Assembly (NCBI GenBank): GCA_028288985.1
Contig: JAQGHE010000014.1
Span: forward strand, 1-5,616
DNA length: 5,616 nt
Direction: 5' to 3'
DNA from: Candidatus Saccharimonadota bacterium
GTDB taxonomy: Bacteria > Patescibacteriota > Saccharimonadia > Saccharimonadales > UBA10212
How positions within the stretch are numbered: the stretch's first letter is position 1; each line of letters opens with the position of its first letter. Below, piece by piece: positions 1 to 4,356 of this stretch. The notes under the pieces were generated by a model. The model did not search any database. It was not told the origin of the DNA and saw only the letters and a list, made by a program, of their open reading frames with translations. A program made the position numbers and the translations under genes.

Positions 1-8
1 ATCAACAT
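1..8 (-). CDS. 5' end of a gene running off the left edge
   Basis: Only an ATG (minus strand, 8 to 6) and one further complete codon, Leu, are inside the window, so nothing can be said about the product. The start is believable because a strong Shine-Dalgarno sequence, AAGGAGG, lies 8 bases upstream in an A-rich stretch. The gene has the same orientation as everything else here and lies downstream of the tandem hairpins at 57-106, which would fall in its leader if transcription begins above them. Confidence 0.5.
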
Positions 9-16
9 AAATAATC

Positions 17-23
17 CCTCCTT
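17..23 (-). promoter_or_regulatory. Strong Shine-Dalgarno for the left-edge gene
   Basis: On the minus strand this reads AAGGAGG, complementary to the 16S rRNA tail, with 8 bases to the ATG ending at position 6. It is one of the best ribosome binding sites in the window and is the main support for a gene starting at position 8. Confidence 0.6.
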
Positions 24-56
24 CTTTTATTTTACCCTTTTGTAATGATAATTTTT

Positions 57-80
57 TGCGCCAGGATTTCTCCTGGCGCA
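57..80 (-). other. Perfect 10-bp hairpin, GAAA loop (second of a tandem pair)
   Basis: Positions 57-66 pair perfectly with 71-80, leaving a 4-base loop. In a minus-strand transcript the loop is GAAA, a stable GNRA tetraloop, on a GC-rich stem. The bases after it on that strand are a run of A, not T, and on the plus strand no T-run follows either, so it is not a canonical intrinsic terminator in either direction. It lies between the stop of the 122-538 gene and the ribosome binding site of the left-edge gene. A role in stabilising the upstream mRNA end or structuring the downstream leader is possible but is inference. Confidence 0.7.
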
Positions 81-82
81 GC

Positions 83-106
83 GGGCGGAGCCGGATGGCT
101 CCGCCC
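83..106 (-). other. Perfect 10-bp GC-rich hairpin (first of a tandem pair)
   Basis: GGGCGGAGCC pairs perfectly with GGCTCCGCCC around a 4-base loop, which reads ATCC on the minus strand. It begins 15 bases after the TAG stop of the 122-538 gene and is separated by only 2 bases from the next hairpin at 57-80. Nine of its ten pairs are G-C. There is no downstream T-tract, so a standard Rho-independent terminator is not supported. Confidence 0.7.
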
Positions 107-121
107 CGAATCTTGAAGCTT

Positions 122-538
122 CTACGAATGACGAGCGACGAGGCGCGACAGACCTTCCTCAACTTCACCCACGGTCACCCACTTCTCGAGATGCCACTCA
201 GAGAGGACAATTGCTGGGGATTCGGTATTGATGGCACTCCCTTCCCCGGGCCACCGCGACGGGTAGTAGAGGTACAGCTGTCCGTCGACCCCAAGAATCA
301 CATCGTCGAGGGTGTGGTCAGGATCCGAAGGAAGTACCCAGACACACAGGCTTAGGGTGCCTTTCACTGTCCTACGCCTGCGGAGCAGACCTTCTCTTCG
401 TTCGAAGCTGTACTCCACTTCCAGCGGGCCGTCAGGGTCGACACCACCCGCAAGTAGATCGTCTCTTACCTCCATCGCTTGCAGAAAGAGGCCTGCGATG
501 TCCTCGGGGCTCTGAACGGGGTGCACATAATTAGTCAA
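122..538 (-). CDS. Unrecognised soluble protein, about 138 residues
   Basis: I do not recognise this family. The open frame can be extended to a GTG at 583, but the TTG at 538 is preferred because GGAGG lies 6 bases upstream of it, whereas the GTG has no such site. From the TTG the product starts with fMet-TNYVHPVQSPED and has 138 residues. It is acidic overall, with an arginine cluster (RREGLLRRRR) near the middle, and hydrophobic stretches (LSLCVWVLP, QLYLYYPSRW) that read as beta strands. No signal peptide or membrane segment is visible. It ends in TAG just above two strong hairpins. A TATAAT box at 609-614 suggests it is transcribed separately from the helicase gene upstream. Its GC content is visibly higher than that of the genes on the right of the window. 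Confidence 0.7.
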   Translation of the reverse strand: MTNYVHPVQSPEDIAGLFLQAMEVRDDLLAGGVDPDGPLEVEYSFERREGLLRRRRTVKGTLSLCVWVLPSDPDHTLDDVILGVDGQLYLYYPSRWPGEGSAINTESPAIVLSEWHLEKWVTVGEVEEGLSRLVARHS

Positions 539-544
539 GATTCG

Positions 545-549
545 CCTCC
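545..549 (-). promoter_or_regulatory. Shine-Dalgarno deciding a TTG start
   Basis: The minus strand reads GGAGG here, 6 bases before the TTG at 538-536. This spacing is near ideal and is the reason for choosing TTG over the upstream GTG (583). A small inverted repeat (563-567 with 573-577, 5 bp, loop 5) lies just upstream in the presumed leader. Confidence 0.6.
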
Positions 550-608
550 GGTTTGCATATTTGCGATAACAGATCGCTATCACCTATCAAACTTTATGGA
601 CGTCAGAT

Positions 609-614
609 ATTATA
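609..614 (-). promoter_or_regulatory. Candidate promoter, TATAAT -10 box
   Basis: A perfect TATAAT on the minus strand lies in the AT-rich gap between the helicase stop (635) and the 122-538 gene. The expected start of transcription, near 602, would give a leader of roughly 64 bases before the TTG start. No good TTGACA-like -35 element is seen at 16-18 bases, and its spacer would run into the end of the helicase gene. The call therefore rests on the -10 box and its position. Confidence 0.45.
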
Positions 615-634
615 CAACAATTTTAATATTAATG

Positions 635-2161
635 CTACTTGAGGGCTACGGCGTCTTCGCCGAAGTGTTTTTCTAACCGTGCCCGGATAGAACCCGGATG
701 CCTGCCAAAACTCTGCGTAAGCTCTTTAACGCTTATCTTCTTGCCGCTGCTAAAGGCATCTACCAGCCGCTTGTCATCATCTTCAGTCCAGGGCGTGTAG
801 GCGTTGGGGTATTTTTGACGCATCTTGGCTAGCTTTTCGCTCCATGAACCCGGGGTGTAAGTTTTAGCTTCCACTTTTGGTCTTTTTGCCGCCAACTCGC
901 GCAGGTGCTCAAATCGCTTAGCCTCCCGGGCGGATGCCTTCCGCAGCGTACTATCTATCTCAAGAGCCACCGGGCTGACGCGCAGGGCCATGTTATTAAT
1001 GCCGACCAGGCTTAGTGTTTCTAAATTTCTGACCCGTGACAGCGCCACGTAACCCATGCCCTCCACAAAGGCCCGCCGCAGGTCTACCCTTGCCCCATCC
1101 AGGGTCATTCCCTGGCTTTTATGCACGGTTATTGCCCATGCGAGGCGCAGAGGAATTTGGGTTAATCCAGCGCGCTTCTTATCGCCGTCGCGCAATTCCC
1201 ACGTTTCCGGTTTTATTACCAGCACCCGGCCGTTTTTAAGAGTCACCTCCGGGTAATCCGTAAGGGCCTCAAAGCCCGTCACCGTGCCCAGACTGCCATT
1301 GGCATACTTCCGCTCCGGACTGTTTTTGATACACATTACCAGTGCGCCTTTTTTCAGAACCAGGTCTTCAACCCCCAAACATGAACGCATCAGATTTTCT
1401 ACGTAACTGGCTTTACCGGTGGTTTGCATATGGTAAACGTGCTCTTCCCCGGCAATCTCGGCGAGTCTTTGGTTATTAATGCTATCAACGTCGACGTTAG
1501 TGGTATGAAGTTCCGTAACTTCTCCGATTTCTCCAAGATCGGCATTCTGTCTAGTCAGTAACTTTTCGGCGTGATTACGGCGCACATCCCCATCCCGAAT
1601 GGCGCTTAAAATATCCAGTAGGTCATCGTCGTCCTGACGGTGCTGTTCACCCAGATAACAAACTACCGGCTGCAGATCGTGCCAAACGCTAGAATTAACT
1701 ACGAACGAACTTTCGCTGTCCCTGTCCCTGTTGATCGGCGGCAATTGGAAAAAATCACCGCACAAGATAATTTGTATGCCTCCAAATGGCGCATCACTGC
1801 CACGGACTTTTCGGGCGACCTGGTCTACCATATCTAGCCGGAAGTCATGCAGCATGGAAACTTCATCGATAATTAATATGTCGGTGCTGATAATTATGTC
1901 GCGGCGGCCTTTGGACAATCGCTCAGCAAAATCCCCTGGCAATTTGTCGGCTATGCCTATGCCGCTCCAGGCGTGGATTGTCGTGCCGTTTAAGTGAGTG
2001 GCCGCCAGGCCGGTCGTGGCCGTAACAGCGACTCGCTTGCCCTCTTGCTTGGCCCTGCGGATAAATTTATTCAGCACATAGGTCTTGCCCGAGCCAGCCG
2101 GCCCAGTCAGCAGTACGCTCTCGCCCGCCCCCATAATTTCCAAAGCCAAAACCTGATCCAT
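635..2161 (-). CDS. PIF1/RecD2-type SF1B DNA helicase with C-terminal HTH module
   Basis: An ATP-driven 5'-3' DNA helicase of the PIF1-like superfamily 1 group, 508 residues. Motifs in order: Walker A GPAGSGKT (20-27); motif Ia with TATTGLAA and TIHAWSGIG (48-69); Walker B LIIDEVSM (96-103); motif III GDFFQLPPI (135-143); motif IV-like LGEQHRQ (170-176); an NGSLGTV turn (288-294); motif V ITVHKSQGMTLD (344-355); and motif VI YVALSRVRNLETL (371-383). All key catalytic residues are present. After a charged linker, residues 456-501 (TPWTEDDDKRL...GRHPGSIRARLEKH) form a compact helical, helix-turn-helix-like module that probably binds DNA. I recall this addition on such helicases from candidate-phylum bacteria. 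Family members resolve G-quadruplexes, R-loops or recombination intermediates; the substrate here is unknown. There is no Shine-Dalgarno before the ATG, but a TATACT box lies 9 bases upstream. The gene ends in TAG. Confidence 0.93.
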   Translation of the reverse strand: MDQVLALEIMGAGESVLLTGPAGSGKTYVLNKFIRRAKQEGKRVAVTATTGLAATHLNGTTIHAWSGIGIADKLPGDFAERLSKGRRDIIISTDILIIDEVSMLHDFRLDMVDQVARKVRGSDAPFGGIQIILCGDFFQLPPINRDRDSESSFVVNSSVWHDLQPVVCYLGEQHRQDDDDLLDILSAIRDGDVRRNHAEKLLTRQNADLGEIGEVTELHTTNVDVDSINNQRLAEIAGEEHVYHMQTTGKASYVENLMRSCLGVEDLVLKKGALVMCIKNSPERKYANGSLGTVTGFEALTDYPEVTLKNGRVLVIKPETWELRDGDKKRAGLTQIPLRLAWAITVHKSQGMTLDGARVDLRRAFVEGMGYVALSRVRNLETLSLVGINNMALRVSPVALEIDSTLRKASAREAKRFEHLRELAAKRPKVEAKTYTPGSWSEKLAKMRQKYPNAYTPWTEDDDKRLVDAFSSGKKISVKELTQSFGRHPGSIRARLEKHFGEDAVALK

Positions 2162-2170
2162 AGTCTAACT

Positions 2171-2176
2171 AGTATA
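2171..2176 (-). promoter_or_regulatory. Candidate -10 box (TATACT) for the helicase gene
   Basis: The minus strand reads TATACT, one mismatch from TATAAT, with its last base 9 bases upstream of the helicase ATG. If used, transcription would begin only a few bases before the start codon, making a nearly leaderless mRNA. This fits the lack of any Shine-Dalgarno sequence. No convincing -35 element is visible at the usual distance. Confidence 0.35.
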
Positions 2177-2207
2177 ACGAAGATTTAGCGCAAAGCACTC
2201 CACAGAA

Positions 2208-2247
2208 GGGCACCTCCATGGTAAGGAGGGGGTCTGGGGTTCAAGTC
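2208..2247 (+). pseudogene. tRNA-Thr(GGT) fragment: anticodon arm to T loop
   Basis: On the plus strand, against the gene direction, lies a well-formed middle part of a tRNA. The anticodon stem CCTCC (2213-2217) pairs perfectly with GGAGG (2225-2229) around the 7-base loop ATGGTAA. That loop has the conserved T33, anticodon GGT (Thr, 2220-2222) and A37. A standard 5-base variable loop GGGTC follows (2230-2234), then the 5' T-stem strand TGGGG (2235-2239) and the canonical T loop TTCAAGT plus C61 (2240-2247). GGGC at 2208-2211 resembles the 3' strand of a D stem. Beyond this the match ends: the bases after C61 (ATTTTTC) do not complete the T stem, no acceptor stem can be formed, and the D loop lacks its GG. 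It is therefore a fragment, not a working tRNA. It could be a decayed tRNA copy or the core of an integration site. Confidence 0.65.
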
Positions 2248-2274
2248 ATTTTTCTAAGTCTTGGTGGACTATAG

Positions 2275-2847
2275 TCATTTGATGCATTCATCTAGAAGCT
2301 CAGGGAATTTATTGGTTCTCATACTCCCATAGGTAAAGTGACCGTAGTTATGGAATTCTTTGTATTGTAAATCTTTGATCTTCTCTCTTATTTGAGCTAC
2401 AGATTTATGGACATTACCCATATCATTGTCTGAATGAAAAACTGTCAATCCGGTGGTTCGTTCGCTAAGATTTGGGTCTATTTCAAACCCATCAAAAAAC
2501 CCTCTGGTTTCATCGCCATCTGGGTCCATCCAAGGTGCTACAAGTATTACCTTTCCCACCTTCAAGTCCTCGTGAAGGCTTAAGTATTTAAGCCAAAAGC
2601 CGCCGCCGCAGCTATGACCTACTAGAATCGTATCAGGACCAATTTCGAATCTTTCGATTTCCTTTACCCATAAATCCCACTGCGGGTCATAGGAATACGG
2701 TGCATCCGGGGTATCTGCTTTTATATCTTTGCTAATTAATTGCTTCTGTAGCCACGGCAGCCAATGGGCATTGCTCCCATTTGGTTGGTCGGGATCATAG
2801 TATTCTTCTTTGCCCGCTTTCCCGTGTAAGATAATCGCGTTCTTCAT
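2275..2847 (-). CDS. RBBP9/YdeN-type alpha/beta serine hydrolase
   Basis: A cytosolic alpha/beta hydrolase of 190 residues, the usual size for the RBBP9/YdeN family. It begins with the strand and oxyanion region KNAIILHGKAG (2-12). The family-typical HWLPWLQKQL follows at 28-37. The nucleophile elbow is VGHSCGGG (76-83) with Ser79 as nucleophile. VILVAPW (100-106) is a core strand. The acid is in the SDND segment (139-142, most likely Asp142), and NYGHF (167-171) supplies the catalytic His170. The triad is complete, so activity as an esterase or amidase is likely; the substrate is unknown. It is the last gene of the operon, with its ATG 3 bases after the stop of the peptidase E stub. It has no clear Shine-Dalgarno of its own, so translation probably depends on ribosomes finishing the stub. 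It ends in TGA, and no terminator follows. Its GC content is lower than that of the helicase. Confidence 0.9.
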   Translation of the reverse strand: MKNAIILHGKAGKEEYYDPDQPNGSNAHWLPWLQKQLISKDIKADTPDAPYSYDPQWDLWVKEIERFEIGPDTILVGHSCGGGFWLKYLSLHEDLKVGKVILVAPWMDPDGDETRGFFDGFEIDPNLSERTTGLTVFHSDNDMGNVHKSVAQIREKIKDLQYKEFHNYGHFTYGSMRTNKFPELLDECIK

Positions 2848-2850
2848 CTG

Positions 2851-2961
2851 TTATTTTATAAATGCTACTTTTGAGTCCTTTGGGTCCTTGCCGATCAGCT
2901 CAGCAAAGGCTTTTGCGATTGAGTCGTTAGACAACCCGTTTGATGTAAGTAAAAGCTTCAT
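2851..2961 (-). pseudogene. Peptidase E-like (S51) gene stub, 36 codons
   Basis: A short frame, too small for most gene finders, that encodes 36 residues starting MKLLLTSNGLSNDSIAKAF and ending SKVAFIK before TAA. The N-terminus is the typical first strand and helix of peptidase E/type 1 glutamine amidotransferase-like proteins (family S51, usually above 200 residues). The break falls within the second strand, where family members read roughly VxFIPTA. The catalytic serine and everything after it are absent, and the next bases already belong to the hydrolase gene. The start is convincing: GGAGG lies 9 bases upstream, and the ATG overlaps the preceding stop as TAATG. The simplest reading is a deletion that removed the rest of the gene. 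The leftover frame is probably still translated and may serve only to carry ribosomes to the hydrolase. A functional micropeptide is less likely. Confidence 0.7.
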
Positions 2962-3422
2962 TAGCTATTTCCTCCCCATTTCAGGTGATATTTTTGGCTC
3001 GGTTTAGATTCTCTGCTATCAAATAAATAAAGATCCGAAATCGTTATCTTATAGAATTTAGGGCCATCCTCAACCTTGGCATCTTCGATTATTCCTGGCC
3101 CTGCCTTTAGGCGTACGGAGTATGTTTTGTAGGCCGGGTGGCTTTCGTCTACGTTTTCGAGCATTTCAGCTACGCCTTCAAAATAAACCCCCCGTGGCTT
3201 TTCACCAAGTCCGTGAGGAGCAACGATGTTCCCTGCCACATTTGGATTTTGGGCTATTTCCTGGCTATGGCGTCGGTCCGACGTGGAGCGAAAATAAAGA
3301 TTCAATTCATCATCATAAGAAAAGTGCACTTCGCAGACCCACGGCTTATTATCTGCCGCTGTCGCTAAAGACATATGTATTACTTCGGGCAGATACTTTC
3401 GGATGGTTTTCTCTACGTCCAT
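2961..3422 (-). CDS. FMN-binding split-barrel (pyridoxamine 5'-phosphate oxidase-like) protein
   Basis: A 153-residue protein of the pyridoxamine phosphate oxidase-like split-barrel fold, which usually binds FMN or F420 and reduces or oxidises small molecules in the cytosol. The pattern fits: an N-terminal helix (DVEKTIRKYLPEV), the first strand MSLATAADNKPWVCEVHFSY (17-36), NLYFRSTSDRRHSQEIAQNP (41-60) with the basic residues that contact flavin phosphate in relatives, VAGNIVAP (62-69), the strand GVYFEGVAEML (78-88), and a C-terminal strand ending in YHLKW. It is one complete domain of normal length. The true substrate cannot be told, and it should not be called PdxH. The start has a good AAGGA site 6 bases upstream. 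The gene begins 2 bases after the VOC gene's TGA, and its TAA overlaps the next ATG as TAATG. Confidence 0.87.
   Translation of the reverse strand: MDVEKTIRKYLPEVIHMSLATAADNKPWVCEVHFSYDDELNLYFRSTSDRRHSQEIAQNPNVAGNIVAPHGLGEKPRGVYFEGVAEMLENVDESHPAYKTYSVRLKAGPGIIEDAKVEDGPKFYKITISDLYLFDSRESKPSQKYHLKWGGNS
2971..2975 (-). promoter_or_regulatory. Shine-Dalgarno for the peptidase E stub
   Basis: GGAGG (within GGGGAGG) on the minus strand, 9 bases before the ATG at 2961, lies inside the end of the split-barrel gene. It shows that the 36-codon stub keeps a strong translation start, while the hydrolase after it has none. Confidence 0.6.
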
Positions 3423-3424
3423 AA

Positions 3425-3799
3425 TCAGTCCTTTATATCCGCTATTTCTACGTAGTTACCATTCGGATCACGAAGGAATACATATGTAACCTTCACGCCT
3501 GTGGTTTTTGGAATAACAATTTCCCAGCCTTGATCAACAAGCTCTTGAACGTCAGCATCTTGGTCAGAGGAGACAAAAGCTAAATGGTCTTTTATAAATT
3601 CAACCTGGGGATGGTCCGGGTCAAGCCACTGCCAAAGTTCTAAGCCTGAGCCATTTGGATGAGTCAGCTCAGCAGCAAAGGCATGAGGTTCACCTTTTTC
3701 GAACTTATCCACCACCGCAAAACCGAGTTTTTTATAATGATCTATGGATTTATCCAGATCCTTCACTGTCACGCCGACATGCCAAAATTTTTCAATCAT
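3425..3799 (-). CDS. VOC (glyoxalase/bleomycin-resistance fold) metalloenzyme-like protein
   Basis: A 124-residue protein of the vicinal oxygen chelate superfamily, made of two beta-alpha-beta-beta-beta halves. The first half runs FWHVGVTVKDLDKSIDHYKK (5-24), LGFAVV and GLELWQW (52-58). The second runs DHLAFVSSDQDADVQELVDQG (71-91) and DPNGNYVEIADI (111-122). Residues at the four usual metal positions are present: His7, Glu54, His72 and Glu118. A divalent-metal enzyme such as a lactoylglutathione lyase, dioxygenase or resistance protein is possible, but the substrate is not defined. The frame is open upstream to 3901, but the ATG at 3799 is chosen because it gives the exact family N-terminus and overlaps the preceding gene's stop in ATGATTGA, a coupling arrangement. 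It ends in TGA. Confidence 0.9.
   Translation of the reverse strand: MIEKFWHVGVTVKDLDKSIDHYKKLGFAVVDKFEKGEPHAFAAELTHPNGSGLELWQWLDPDHPQVEFIKDHLAFVSSDQDADVQELVDQGWEIVIPKTTGVKVTYVFLRDPNGNYVEIADIKD
3429..3433 (-). promoter_or_regulatory. Shine-Dalgarno for the split-barrel gene
   Basis: AAGGA on the minus strand, 6 bases before the ATG at 3422, lies within the last codons of the VOC gene. It supports this start for the FMN-binding protein. Confidence 0.5.
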
Positions 3800-4067
3800 T
3801 GTTATTAGCCCGGCGTAAGATTTTTGCTCCAAGTTTTTTAAGCTTGCCCGGAGTGCTACGTATGGGTGCTCTCTCAGTTGAAATCTGGATAAATTCTTCA
3901 CTTAGAAGTAACGGTAGCAAGTCATCTGTGCCCCTCCACCCTATAGCCCGCCAATCTTTTCCAATAGCATTAATATCTTCCTTACGCGCCTTCTCATCGA
4001 CTTCAACTGTCTCCAGGAACGTTCCGAAATAATCCATGTTTCTGCCGCCCTCAGGGTATGCTTTCAT
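3792..4067 (-). CDS. Unrecognised small basic-tailed protein, 81-91 residues
   Basis: I do not recognise this protein. It has 91 residues from the ATG at 4067, or 81 from the in-frame ATG at 4037 (MDYFGTFLETVEV). Both starts have only fair ribosome binding sites: a GGGGAG about 12 bases before the first, and a GAGGG about 10 bases before the second. The second start gives a more natural protein. The sequence is rich in charged residues. It has a probable central helix (TDDLLPLLLSEEFIQI) and a strongly basic C-terminus (GKLKKLGAKILRRA), which could touch nucleic acid or membrane phosphate; that is inference only. No membrane segment or known motif is seen. Its position between coupled genes (8-base overlap with the VOC gene, 30 bases after the membrane protein gene) shows it belongs to the operon. 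Confidence 0.72.
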   Translation of the reverse strand: MKAYPEGGRNMDYFGTFLETVEVDEKARKEDINAIGKDWRAIGWRGTDDLLPLLLSEEFIQISTERAPIRSTPGKLKKLGAKILRRANNND

Positions 4068-4097
4068 ATTGCTATTTTACTCCCCAAAGTCCGTCTT

Positions 4098-4352
4098 TCA
4101 ACTGTTTTGCCTTTGCCAGTAGTCTCTTATGCGACGCAGCAACAGTGTTGATAGCAAAAAGCCGACAACCGGTACAGCAGCATTTATAAACGGTGCGTTG
4201 TTGTGGATGACGGATAGATAAATAACGATAACGGCATAAGTTAATAAGGCTATAGATAGCCGGCGCGTCCAACTAACTTCCCAGGCTTTCTCCAGCTCGA
4301 CTTTGGAGTTTCTGCTTTCAATTGCTGCTATCCGCTTTTCAAGATCGTTCAT
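4098..4352 (-). CDS. Small membrane protein with N-terminal coiled coil
   Basis: An 84-residue protein. The N-terminus MNDLEKRIAAIESRNSKVELEKAWE (1-25) is charged and heptad-like, a likely short coiled coil. Next come WTRR and a hydrophobic segment at about 32-48 (LSIALLTYAVIVIYLSV), a short polar turn (IHNNAPF), a second segment at about 55-72 (FINAAVPVVGFLLSTLLL), and a basic tail RRIRDYWQRQNS. By the positive-inside rule both ends would face the cytoplasm, with a very short outside loop. I recall similar small proteins from candidate-phylum and other bacterial genomes, but know of no assigned function. It starts 4 bases after the stop of the dehydrogenase-like gene and has no strong Shine-Dalgarno, so coupled translation is likely. 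It ends in TGA. Confidence 0.82.
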   Translation of the reverse strand: MNDLEKRIAAIESRNSKVELEKAWEVSWTRRLSIALLTYAVIVIYLSVIHNNAPFINAAVPVVGFLLSTLLLRRIRDYWQRQNS

Positions 4353-4356
4353 GTGG

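Noticed and set aside
57..106. Rho-independent terminator
   Set aside because: Both stems are strong, but neither is followed by a T-run on the minus strand, and the plus-strand direction has no T-run after the stems either.
1036..1256. Plus-strand reading frames opposite the helicase gene
   Set aside because: They are antisense shadows of a clearly conserved coding sequence, without ribosome sites or recognisable domains.
2180..2265. Complete functional tRNA-Thr
   Set aside because: No acceptor stem can be paired, the T stem has only one Watson-Crick pair plus wobbles, and the D loop lacks the conserved GG.
2267..2276. GACTATAGTC palindrome as an operator or terminator
   Set aside because: It is a single short palindrome overlapping the hydrolase stop codon, with no T-run and no promoter next to it; chance is sufficient.
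3800..3901. N-terminal extension of the VOC protein
   Set aside because: The 34 extra codons overlap the upstream gene in another frame and match no VOC domain, while the ATG at 3799 gives the family's exact N-terminus.
4072..4272. Separate cysteine-rich small protein on the minus strand
   Set aside because: It lies in another frame over the membrane protein gene and has no ribosome site or family resemblance, so it is a shadow frame.
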